Part shown: positions 7,971-14,463 of the stretch, one piece after another | Layout: every line of letters starts with the position of its first letter | Numbering within the stretch: the stretch's first letter is position 1 | NCBI RefSeq assembly: GCF_000972385.1 | Contig: NZ_JXTE01000089.1 | Span: 1-26,514, forward strand | Length of the DNA stretch: 26,514 nt | Direction of reading: 5' to 3' | DNA from: Streptomyces sp. WM6386 | GTDB taxonomy: Bacteria > Actinomycetota > Actinomycetes > Streptomycetales > Streptomycetaceae | The notes under the pieces: model-generated | Seen by the model: only the letters and a program-made list of their open reading frames with translations | What the model was told of the DNA's origin: nothing | Databases searched by the model: none | Translations under genes and position numbers: made by a program

Positions 7971-7985
7971 TATGGTCGCGCGGTG
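7971..7985 (+). promoter_or_regulatory. Probable -10 element of a leaderless transcript
   Basis: TATGGT (7971-7976) lies six bases before the GTG start at 7983. There is no purine-rich ribosome site between them, so transcription probably begins at or next to the start codon. Confidence 0.5.
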
Positions 7986-8480
7986 ACCTCAACCCAAAGC
8001 GAAACCCGCCCCTTCAACGCCGCCGACCTGGGCACGCTCGTCGTCATGGCCTGGAGCGGCGATGCCCCCGACGGCCACATGCCCTACCTCCTCGCCTACA
8101 CCCTCGGGGACGCCGCGGCCGGACCGGAGGCCTCCACGGCCGCCGTCGAAGCGCTGCTGGAGAACAACGACCTGCCCGTCGGCGGCGACCTCGTCGACGG
8201 CAACGCCCGGTCGGGCCTGCCGGTCAGCCTGCTCGTCGAGGCCGGCACGGCCGTCGTCAACATGCCCGGCTTCAACGCCCAGTGCGCCCCGCCGGCCGAG
8301 TGGCTGGAGGCGGTGGCCGAGCGCGGCTTCGCCTACTTCGTGTTCACCACCCGCCCGTGGCCCGAGGCCAAGCCGGGCCTCCCCATCGAGCCCGAGGCGC
8401 TGGCCGACTTCGCGGGCGCCGACGACACCCTGAACGCGGCCGCGCACATCGTCCTCCCGGCCCGCAGCCTGCGCGGCTGA
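7983..8480 (+). CDS. DUF5949-like cytoplasmic protein
   Basis: A 165-residue acidic soluble protein starting with GTG. It has no signal peptide or membrane segment. Segments such as RPFNAADLGTLVVMAWSGDA, DGHMPYLLAYTLGD and AYFVFTTRPWPEAKPGLPIE match what I recall of the Streptomyces-restricted DUF5949 family; the name is moderately sure and the function unknown. Choosing GTG 7983 rests on the -10 element just upstream and on the loss of coding-like sequence before it. A BldM/WhiI-like site upstream suggests developmental control. The stop overlaps the next start by one base (TGATG), so it is co-translated with the disulfide oxidase. A role linked to that enzyme is possible but unproven. Confidence 0.75.
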   Translation: MTSTQSETRPFNAADLGTLVVMAWSGDAPDGHMPYLLAYTLGDAAAGPEASTAAVEALLENNDLPVGGDLVDGNARSGLPVSLLVEAGTAVVNMPGFNAQCAPPAEWLEAVAERGFAYFVFTTRPWPEAKPGLPIEPEALADFAGADDTLNAAAHIVLPARSLRG

Positions 8481-9064
8481 TGACGCGGACCGCGGGCGGC
8501 AGTCGCGCGTTCGCCGTACTGCTGGTGATCACGGGGGCCGCCGGACTGCTGGCCTCCTGGGTCATCACCATCGACAAGTTCAAGCTGCTCGAGGACCCGG
8601 ACTTCACCCCGGGCTGCAGCCTGAACCCCGTGGTGTCCTGCGGCAGCGTCATGCAGAGCGACCAGGCCTCGGCCTTCGGGTTCCCCAACCCGATGCTGGG
8701 CCTGGTCGCCTACGGCATCGTCATCGGTGTCGGCATGAGCCTGCTGGCCGGTGCGCGCTTCCCCGCCTGGTACTGGCTCACCTTCGACGCGGGCTGTCTC
8801 TTCGGCGTCGGATTCGTGTCGTGGCTGCAGTTCGAGTCGCTCTACCGGATCAACGCCCTGTGCCTGTGGTGCTGCCTGGCGTGGGTCGCCACCGTTCTCC
8901 TGTTCTGGTACGTGACGTCGTTCGCCGTACGGAACCGATTCCTGCCCGCACCCGGCTGGTTGAGATCCTTCTTCGGTGAATTCACCTGGGTCGTCGCGGT
9001 GTTGCACCTCGGAATCGTCGGAATGCTGATCCTGACCCGTTGGTGGGACTTCTGGACGAGCTGA
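8480..9064 (+). CDS. Vitamin K epoxide reductase (VKOR) family disulfide oxidase
   Basis: A 194-residue polytopic membrane protein with about five hydrophobic segments. It carries both cysteine pairs of the bacterial VKOR fold: loop Cys46 and Cys54 (PGCSLNPVVSCGSV) and the quinone-side CLWC motif (Cys128 and Cys131). The Ser/Asn-Pro context FGFPNPMLGLVAYG is also typical. Bacterial VKOR replaces DsbB: it reoxidises a DsbA-like thioredoxin outside the membrane and passes electrons to quinone, so driving disulfide formation in exported proteins. It starts inside the stop of the preceding gene. No DsbA-like partner is fused or encoded in the window. Two cysteine-pair chaplins are nearby and are obvious candidate clients. 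Confidence 0.93.
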   Translation: MTRTAGGSRAFAVLLVITGAAGLLASWVITIDKFKLLEDPDFTPGCSLNPVVSCGSVMQSDQASAFGFPNPMLGLVAYGIVIGVGMSLLAGARFPAWYWLTFDAGCLFGVGFVSWLQFESLYRINALCLWCCLAWVATVLLFWYVTSFAVRNRFLPAPGWLRSFFGEFTWVVAVLHLGIVGMLILTRWWDFWTS

Positions 9065-9181
9065 CAATTCAGCGGTCGTACTACTGCGGCAGTCGGGCGA
9101 ATCTTGCACTGGTGCATGTTCCAGGATCGTTATGCGGTACGGACGTTGAGCCACAGAATCCGGAAAGGGACCGTACCTGAG

Positions 9182-9697
9182 ATGAAGTCGACCACCCGAG
9201 GAACCATTGCCGCCGTCATCACGGGCGTCGCGGCCGCGATGGGTGCCGCCGCGACTCCCGCCGCGGCGGTGGACACGGTCCCCGTCCCGGTGCCGCTGGA
9301 CGGGATCGAGAAGTCCCTCAACGTGGAGCTGCCCAAGGTCGGCGGCGAGATCCCGCTGCCGATGCCGGGCGCGCCCGAGGGCCCGCAGTACGTCGAGGGG
9401 CGGCTCCTTCCCGAGCGGGTGATCCCGCAGCTGCCGGTCAGCGGCGGGCTGCCCGGCGTGGGTCTGCGCGCGCCCCTGCCGCACCTTCTCGGCGACGACT
9501 TCGACCACGTCGGCGTCGGCACCCAGGCCTCCGACCTGCGCACGCTGGCCCCGGGCCTGTCCCTGGACGCCCCGCTGACCGCGCCGAACGCCGACAACTT
9601 CGGCCTGCCGGAGCCGAAGCTGCCGCAGGTGGGTGTCCTCACGCCGGTCCTGCAGACCGTGCCGGCCGCGAACCTGATGATGGGCCCCGGACTGTAA
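9182..9697 (+). CDS. Secreted Pro/Leu/Val-rich protein of unknown function
   Basis: 171 residues. Signal peptide MKSTTRGTIAAVITGVAAAM...ATPAAA is followed by a mature chain without cysteines, starting VDTVPVPVPLDGIEKSLN. It is rich in Pro, Leu, Gly and Val, with short motifs such as GGEIPLPMPGAPEG, ERVIPQLPVSGGLPG and LRAPLPHLLGDDF, and it ends NLMMGPGL. The start is set by GAAAGGGA about a dozen bases before the ATG. It has no anchor motif or known domain. It shares its Pro-Val-Pro-Leu character with the secreted protein at 6554-7282 and lies between the same chaplins, suggesting a related extracellular role. A TGCAC/GTGCA inverted repeat at 9105-9116 may be an operator. Confidence 0.8.
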   Translation: MKSTTRGTIAAVITGVAAAMGAAATPAAAVDTVPVPVPLDGIEKSLNVELPKVGGEIPLPMPGAPEGPQYVEGRLLPERVIPQLPVSGGLPGVGLRAPLPHLLGDDFDHVGVGTQASDLRTLAPGLSLDAPLTAPNADNFGLPEPKLPQVGVLTPVLQTVPAANLMMGPGL

Positions 9698-9712
9698 GGG
9701 CCTCTCGCTCCC

Positions 9713-9755
9713 AGGAGCCCGCTCGGACCATCGGACGGTGACCGGGCGGGCTCCT
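9713..9755 (+). terminator. Hairpin terminator upstream of melC1
   Basis: AGGAGCCCGC (9713-9722) pairs with GCGGGCTCCT (9746-9755), with further partial pairing inside. It starts 15 bases after the preceding stop and separates that gene from the tyrosinase operon. Confidence 0.75.
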
Positions 9756-9801
9756 TCGCGGTTACCGCTACGGATCAACCGAACCGGACGAGGAGCACAC
9801 G

Positions 9802-10263
9802 ATGGTCGTCAGTGTCGGCGCAGTGGCGGTGGGGGCGGAGCCCGGGGCGAAGAGCCAGGCCAGACCGGGCCCGGCCCGGGGTGGTCGGCGGGACGTGCTG
9901 CGAGGCCTGCTCACCGCGGTCGGCGCCCTCGTGCTCGCCCCGGTCGTCGCGGCCTCCCGGCCGCTGCAGAAGGGGGACGACCCCGGCGGGCTCGGCTTCG
10001 AGGAGACGTACCGAGGCCGTCGTATCCGCGGCGTCAAGACCTCCGCGGGCCGCACCTCCGGCGCCGCCCAGTGGCACGTCACCATTGACGGCCGGACCCT
10101 GCATCTGATGCCCCGGGCCGACGGCACCTGGATGAGCATGGTCGACCACTACCGGTCCTACGACACACCCCTCGACACGGCCCGCGTCGCCGTCGACGAG
10201 CTGGGGCCGGGGCAGCAACTGCGCGAGACACACATGGGGGGACACCATGGCGTACGTCCGTAA
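9802..10263 (+). CDS. melC1: Tyrosinase copper chaperone / secretion cofactor MelC1
   Basis: 153 residues. The N-terminal RGGRRDVLRGLLTAVGALVL is a twin-arginine signal, used to export the MelC1-MelC2 complex in a folded state. The mature part carries the caddie-protein core: FEETYRGRRIRG, WHVTIDGRTLHLMPRADGTW, then SMVDHYRSYDTPLDTARVAV. The protein binds apo-tyrosinase, delivers copper and carries it through the Tat pathway. The His-rich Gly/His stretch found between the first two blocks in many MelC1 proteins is missing (only TSAGRTSGAAQ). A short His cluster (THMGGHHG) appears instead at the extreme C-terminus, where the gene overlaps melC2 by 17 bases. GAGGAG precedes the ATG. Some Streptomyces carry a second tyrosinase set called melD, so that name is an alternative. 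Confidence 0.9.
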   Translation: MVVSVGAVAVGAEPGAKSQARPGPARGGRRDVLRGLLTAVGALVLAPVVAASRPLQKGDDPGGLGFEETYRGRRIRGVKTSAGRTSGAAQWHVTIDGRTLHLMPRADGTWMSMVDHYRSYDTPLDTARVAVDELGPGQQLRETHMGGHHGVRP

Positions 10264-11113
10264 GGACGCGAGCACGCTCACCAGCGCCGAGAAGCGGCGG
10301 TTCGTGAAGGCGATGCTGGAGGTCAAACGGCGGGGCGAGTACGACGAGTTCGTGCGGATGCACATCGACTTCTACGTCGGCGACGGCGAGGGCGGACTGC
10401 GTACGGCCCATATGACGCCGTCCTTCCTGCCCTGGCACCGGCGCTTCCTGCTGGACCTGGAGCGGGCGCTGCGCCGGGTGGACCCGTCGGTGACCGTGCC
10501 GTACTGGGACTGGACCAAGGACCGCGGGGCGGGGTCGGCGCCCTGGACCAAGGACCTGCTGGGCGGCACCGGGCGGTCGTCGGACCGGCAGGTGATGACC
10601 GGGCCGTTCGCCTACGCGGGCGGCAACTGGACCATCAGGGAGGGTGTGACCGACGAGGAGTACCTCACCCGGGACCTGGGACGCGTCCGCGACCCGATCG
10701 CGCTGCCTACCAAGGGCGATCTGGAGGCGGCCCTCGACGACCCGGTCTACGACGTCTCGCCCTGGGACTCGACGACCACGAAGGGATTCCGCAACCGGCT
10801 GGAGGGGTGGGGGAGCGGGCGGGGCCAGGCCGCCTGGCGCAACCACAACCGTGTGCACCGCTGGGTCGGCGGCGCCATGGTCGGTGGCGCGTCCGTCAAC
10901 GACCCGGTCTTCTGGATGCACCATGCCTTCGTCGACCTGCAGTGGTACCGCTGGCAGCGGCGGCACCCGGGCGCCCGCTACCTGCCGGCGAAGCCGCCGG
11001 CCGCCGGGAGCGCCCAGTACCGGAGGATCGTCGCGCGGCACGAGAAGATGCCACCGTGGGATGTGACGCCGGATTCGCTGGAGGACGTCAGCGCGATCTA
11101 TCGGTACGCCTGA
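10247..11113 (+). CDS. melC2: Tyrosinase (type 3 copper monooxygenase)
   Basis: 288 residues, the usual length for Streptomyces tyrosinase. CuA ligands are His39, His55 (AHMTPSF) and His64 (PWHRRF). CuB ligands are His200 and His204 (NHNRVH) and His226 in FWMHHAFVDL. The PYWDWT motif and the C-terminal tyrosine region are intact. The enzyme oxidises tyrosine to dopa and dopaquinone, leading to melanin. It has no signal of its own and depends on MelC1 for copper loading and Tat export. It overlaps melC1 by 17 bases in another frame, so the two are translationally coupled. It ends at a strong hairpin shared with the convergent chpG. Confidence 0.96.
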   Translation: MAYVRKDASTLTSAEKRRFVKAMLEVKRRGEYDEFVRMHIDFYVGDGEGGLRTAHMTPSFLPWHRRFLLDLERALRRVDPSVTVPYWDWTKDRGAGSAPWTKDLLGGTGRSSDRQVMTGPFAYAGGNWTIREGVTDEEYLTRDLGRVRDPIALPTKGDLEAALDDPVYDVSPWDSTTTKGFRNRLEGWGSGRGQAAWRNHNRVHRWVGGAMVGGASVNDPVFWMHHAFVDLQWYRWQRRHPGARYLPAKPPAAGSAQYRRIVARHEKMPPWDVTPDSLEDVSAIYRYA

Positions 11114-11141
11114 CGCGGCGCGGCCGACGAGATGGGTACGC

Positions 11142-11178
11142 GGAAGGGCCCCGGCGCTCGGAGTGCCGGGGCCCTTCC
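11142..11178. terminator. Bidirectional terminator between melC2 and chpG
   Basis: A perfect 14-bp GC-rich stem (11142-11155 with 11165-11178) with a nine-base loop, lying between two convergent stop codons and so able to serve both. Confidence 0.88.
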
Positions 11179-11192
11179 GGGTTGACGAGGCG

Positions 11193-11474
11193 TCAGCCGC
11201 CGTAGCCACCGCGGTCGTGGTCGTCGTGGCCGTCGCTGACGTTGGCGCAGGCGTTGCCGAACGCCGGGTTCAGCAGGGCGATGATGTTGACGGTGTTGCC
11301 GCACACGTTGACCGGGACGTGGACCGGGACCTGGACGACATTGCCGGACCCGACGCCGGGCGAGTGGGCGGCCTCACCATGGGCGCCCGCGTCCGCCATG
11401 GCCATACCGGCGCTGCCGAGCGCCACGGCACCGGCGCCGAGGGCGACACCGGCAGCCTTCGCGATGCGAGACAT
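11193..11474 (-). CDS. chpG: Short chaplin with His/Asp/Gly tail (ChpG-like)
   Basis: 93 residues. The signal peptide MSRIAKAAGVALGAGAVALG...AMA/DAG is followed by a chaplin domain (SPGVGSGNVVQVPVHVPVNV, CGN, ALLNPAFGNACAN). Cys58 and Cys76 sit at the same positions as in the other chaplin, and the first six residues are identical (MSRIAK). It extends past the usual chaplin end with a polar tail, SDGHDDHDRGGYGG, which fits ChpG being the longest short chaplin. The tail could bind metal or change fibre surface charge; that is inference. AAGGAGAA before the ATG decides the start over an in-frame upstream ATG at 11537, which has no ribosome site. A BldN-like promoter lies 60 to 87 bases upstream. 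Confidence 0.92.
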   Translation of the reverse strand: MSRIAKAAGVALGAGAVALGSAGMAMADAGAHGEAAHSPGVGSGNVVQVPVHVPVNVCGNTVNIIALLNPAFGNACANVSDGHDDHDRGGYGG

Positions 11475-11533
11475 CACGTTCTCCTTATTGAATCGGTGAG
11501 CGCGGCAGCTGGACTCGCCGCCGCACTTCCCGT

Positions 11534-11561
11534 TCAACGCCGCCGCTGACGGCTGGTAACG
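11534..11561 (-). promoter_or_regulatory. BldN-type promoter of chpG
   Basis: On the minus strand, CGTTAC (11561-11556), a 16-base spacer and CGTTGA (11539-11534). The predicted start near 11528 gives a leader of about 54 bases, nearly the same as for chpF. Confidence 0.6.
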
Positions 11562-11655
11562 GCGATCATGTGCGGATCACCCTTTTTGAAGAGCGGGTGC
11601 GCCGCCCGGCATCGAGGGGGCGGGAAAATCCTTAGCTCCTGCGAGGGTCCTCAAC

Positions 11656-11661
11656 TAGCCT
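11656..11661 (+). promoter_or_regulatory. -10 element, likely leaderless transcript
   Basis: TAGCCT ends six bases before the ATG at 11668 and no ribosome site intervenes, so the next gene is probably transcribed from its start codon. Confidence 0.45.
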
Positions 11662-11667
11662 CCCGGC

Positions 11668-12198
11668 ATGGCTACCGACCGACTCATGCGTCTGTTCACC
11701 GACGAGACCCGGGTACGCGCTTTCGCGGCGGTGGCCCTGGGCGCGGAGACCTCGGAGGAGGTTGCGCGGGCGGCCGGTCTGTCCGCCAAGGACGCGGCCC
11801 TGGCGCTGCTGAAGCTGCGGGAGCAGGGTGTGGTGACCGCCGGGGACGGCGGTGAACTGCGCGTCGCCCACGAGGTGTTCCGGGAGGCCGCGCGTGTGGA
11901 GCGGTCGCAGGAGGTACCCGAGAACCCCGGCTCCCGTGACGAGCGCACCTTGCAGACCTTCGTCCGTGAGGGGCGGCTGGTCCGGCTGCCTGCGCAGTGG
12001 ACCCGTAAGAAGCTCGTGCTGCAATACATCGCCGAACACGCCTTCGAGCCGGGCGTCGAGTACCCCGAACGGGCCGTCAACGAGAAGCTCCAGGGCTGGT
12101 GCGAGGACGGCGACGTCGACCATGTGACGCTCCGGCGCTATCTGGTGGACCTGCACCATCTGGAGCGGAGCAAGGGAATCTACCGGCGGGCGGCCTGA
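11668..12198 (+). CDS. DUF2087 domain protein with ArsR-like N-terminal helix-turn-helix
   Basis: 176 residues. The N-terminal half (DRLMRLFTDETRVRAFAAVA, TSEEVARAAGLSAKDAALAL, LKLREQGVVTAGDGG) has the length and pattern of a winged helix as in ArsR-type regulators. The C-terminal half (WTRKKLVLQYIAEHAFEPGV, YPERAVNEKLQGWCEDGDVD, HVTLRRYLVDLHHLERS) matches DUF2087, a short winged-helix-like domain often found at the end of such proteins. A DNA-binding regulator of unknown target is the best guess. It is divergent from chpG with about 190 bases between, and it converges on the dehydrogenase gene with only four bases between the stops and no terminator hairpin. Confidence 0.8.
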   Translation: MATDRLMRLFTDETRVRAFAAVALGAETSEEVARAAGLSAKDAALALLKLREQGVVTAGDGGELRVAHEVFREAARVERSQEVPENPGSRDERTLQTFVREGRLVRLPAQWTRKKLVLQYIAEHAFEPGVEYPERAVNEKLQGWCEDGDVDHVTLRRYLVDLHHLERSKGIYRRAA

Positions 12199-12202
12199 GC
12201 CC

Positions 12203-13186
12203 TCAGGGCAGCAGCCGCACGGGTGAGCCCGCGAGGTACGCCTGGATGTCCTCGACGGCCTGGCCGTAGTACGTCCGGTAGTTGGCCTGCGACACATAGC
12301 CCAGATGGGGTGTGGCGAGCAGCCGCGGGGCCGTGCGCATCGGGTGGTCGGCGGGCAGGGGCTCGAGGTCGAAGACGTCGATGCCGGCTCCGGCGATACG
12401 GCCCGCGCGGAGCGCGGCGAGGAGGGCGTCCTGGTCGACGATCGCCGCGCGTGAGGTGTTGACGAGGTACGCCGTCGGCTTGAGGAGGGCGAGTTCGGCG
12501 GGGCCGAGCAGACCGCGGGTGCGGTCGCTCAGGGCGAGGTGGACGGAGACGAAGTCGCCGTCGCGCAGGAGGTCCTCTTTGGAGGGGGCGAGTTCGACGC
12601 CCACCTCGTCGGCGTACTCCTTGGTGAGGTTCTGGCTCCACGCGCTGACGTGCATGCCGAACGCGAGGCCGATCTGCGCCACCCGGCTGCCGATCTTGCC
12701 GAGTCCGAGGAGGCCGAGCCGGCGGCCGTGCAGGTCGGCGCCGACCGTGGACTGCCAGGGGCCGCCTGCGCGCAGGGCGTTGTTCTCCTCGACGATCCCG
12801 CGGGCCAGGCCGAGCAGCAGCGCCCAGGTGAGTTCGACGGGCGGGGTGGAGGAGCTGGCCGTACCGCACACGGTGACGCCGTGCGCCTCGGCGGCGGCGT
12901 AGTCGATGACGCTGTTGCGCATCCCGGAGGCGACGAGCAGCTTCAGCCGGGGCAGACGGGTGATGAGGGAGCCGGGGAAGGGCACCCGCTCGCGCAGGGT
13001 GACCACGATGTCGAACCCGGCGAGTGCCTCCGCGAGCGTGTCCTCGTCGTCGATGTGGGTGTCGAAGCCGACGACCTCGACGTCGTCCGTCACCGGTGAC
13101 CAGTCGGCGATCTCGGTCGCCACCCGCTGGAAGTCGTCGAGCACAGCACAACGCAGTCGCACGTCGGTCCTCTCACTGTCCTTCAT
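12203..13186 (-). CDS. D-2-hydroxyacid dehydrogenase family protein
   Basis: 327 residues with the two-domain layout of NAD-dependent D-2-hydroxyacid dehydrogenases. The Rossmann motif is LGLLGLGKIGSRVAQIGLAF. Catalytic positions are Arg in VNTSRAAIVD, Glu in AGIDVFDLEPLP and His in LLATPHLGYVSQ. It probably interconverts a 2-keto acid and a D-2-hydroxy acid; the substrate cannot be assigned, and 3-phosphoglycerate dehydrogenase proper is usually longer. Two candidate ATGs, at 13201 and 13186, lie in a 15-bp tandem duplication. The second has an AAGGA at good spacing, supplied by the first copy, while the first has none, so I chose 13186. Starting at 13201 would add five residues. Confidence 0.88.
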   Translation of the reverse strand: MKDSERTDVRLRCAVLDDFQRVATEIADWSPVTDDVEVVGFDTHIDDEDTLAEALAGFDIVVTLRERVPFPGSLITRLPRLKLLVASGMRNSVIDYAAAEAHGVTVCGTASSSTPPVELTWALLLGLARGIVEENNALRAGGPWQSTVGADLHGRRLGLLGLGKIGSRVAQIGLAFGMHVSAWSQNLTKEYADEVGVELAPSKEDLLRDGDFVSVHLALSDRTRGLLGPAELALLKPTAYLVNTSRAAIVDQDALLAALRAGRIAGAGIDVFDLEPLPADHPMRTAPRLLATPHLGYVSQANYRTYYGQAVEDIQAYLAGSPVRLLP

Positions 13187-13205
13187 GGCTCTGTCCTTCA
13201 TGGCT
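13176..13205. repeat. 15-bp tandem duplication at a start codon
   Basis: CTGTCCTTCATGGCT occurs twice in a row (13176-13190 and 13191-13205). Each copy holds an ATG of the minus-strand dehydrogenase gene and, on that strand, an AAGGAC ribosome-site-like sequence just inside the codons. Confidence 0.9.
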
Positions 13206-13482
13206 CAGGAGATCGACTGTACGCCGCATACGGCAATGGGATTCGGCGTGCTCAGGGAAGCGGACGCGTGATTCCGAAGCCCGGGATGAAAGCGCTCTAG
13301 TTGGCCGAAGGTGCACAAATGGATCGCCCGCTCTCCGGGTCGGCCTTTACGCGTCGGGCACAGGCTGGTCATAAGGTCATGAGCATGATAATTTCACGAC
13401 GCAGAACACCATAAAAGCCTCCGGCGGGCTGCTGTCGTGATTTCGCGCCGACCGGATGATGAAGATTTCCACTGGAGGCCGG

Positions 13483-14451
13483 ATGCCGAGTACGCGTCAG
13501 CGTTCTCGCGTTCTGGGGCTCGGGTCGGGCGCATTGCTCTTTACGGCCATGGTCATGCTGGTTGGCTGTGGCGCCGGGAGCGAGGGCGAAGCCGTACCGA
13601 AGCGCACCAATACGCACGTTCCACGACTGACCAACGCTAATAGCCGGGAAATGCCGCTGGATGAGTACCTATTGAATCCCGCGCAGACGGAGTCGGTTTT
13701 CTCGGCCTACTCGACGAGTGTGGCGAGCTGTATGCGCGAGTATGGATTCACCTATCGCATGTCCAGTTCTTCCTACTCCGGTATCGGGGCGGATGCGCCG
13801 AAGACTCGTGTGGACGGTCGCTTCGGGTTCCAGAGCATGACTCATGCGAAGGAATGGGGCTATCACCCCGACGGCGGTTTCCCGGACAGTGCGCAGCAGT
13901 CGACCGGTTCACAGCCGGATGCCGAGAAATGGTTCGCTCTGACCGGCACTCGCGACCTGAGTGAGGATTCCGGTCCTGGCGGAACCGCACGAGATGGTCG
14001 TGAGGTGCGCGTCCACGGCTGTGTGGGCGATGCGTTGCTGGAGATCACGGGATCTCGCGACGGAGTCGTCGGGGATGCCGAAGCCGCGACCGACCTCAAG
14101 TTCAAGACCCTCGTGGAGGGCCAGAAAGATGCCCGGACGCTTGACGTGTTCGAGCTCTGGTCACGCTGCATGAAGGAGCACGAGTACTCCTATGAAAGCC
14201 CGCTGGATGCTTTGGGTGATGCGCGGTGGGCAAAGTCGAAGCTGCCGACCGATGCGGAAATCCGGACGGCTGTGGCTGATCAGGAGTGCCGAAGTCGACA
14301 CAATGTCGTAGGTGTCTGGTTCGCCGCTGACTTCGAGCATCAGGAGCTGGCCGTCAAAGCCAATCAGGGCACGCTCCTGGACGTGAAGAAGCAGCTGACT
14401 CATCAGGTGCGAGCGGCCGAGCGGATTCTCAAGAAGTCGAAGACCAAGTGA
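13483..14451 (+). CDS. Predicted lipoprotein with two CM-x-E motifs
   Basis: 322 residues. Arg-rich start, hydrophobic LGLGSGALLFTAMVM, then the lipobox LVGC for lipid attachment and export to the outer membrane face. Two regions look alike: SVASCMREYGFTY and LWSRCMKEHEYSY, a Cys-Met pattern I recall from other actinobacterial lipoproteins of unknown role. The C-terminus is Lys/Gln-rich and helical (VKKQLTHQVRAAERILKKSK). GGAGG lies four bases before the chosen ATG; an earlier in-frame ATG at 13456 would put extra residues before the signal. Codons ending in A or T are clearly more frequent than in neighbouring genes, hinting at acquisition. It ends 12 bases before an I36-like inhibitor gene and is probably co-transcribed. 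Confidence 0.78.
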   Translation: MPSTRQRSRVLGLGSGALLFTAMVMLVGCGAGSEGEAVPKRTNTHVPRLTNANSREMPLDEYLLNPAQTESVFSAYSTSVASCMREYGFTYRMSSSSYSGIGADAPKTRVDGRFGFQSMTHAKEWGYHPDGGFPDSAQQSTGSQPDAEKWFALTGTRDLSEDSGPGGTARDGREVRVHGCVGDALLEITGSRDGVVGDAEAATDLKFKTLVEGQKDARTLDVFELWSRCMKEHEYSYESPLDALGDARWAKSKLPTDAEIRTAVADQECRSRHNVVGVWFAADFEHQELAVKANQGTLLDVKKQLTHQVRAAERILKKSKTK

Positions 14452-14463
14452 AAGGCCGGCGAA

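Noticed and set aside
8333..9778. 481-codon minus-strand open frame
   Set aside because: It spans VKOR and the 9182-9697 gene in antisense, has no domain and an amino-acid mix typical of reverse-strand shadows.
12180..13151. Second minus-strand frame across the dehydrogenase gene
   Set aside because: Arg/Pro-rich out-of-phase reading of a gene whose correct frame shows every catalytic motif.
13395..13440. TCACGAC...GTCGTGA inverted repeat before the lipoprotein gene
   Set aside because: Only seven bases with a 32-base spacer; too weak to call without conservation data.
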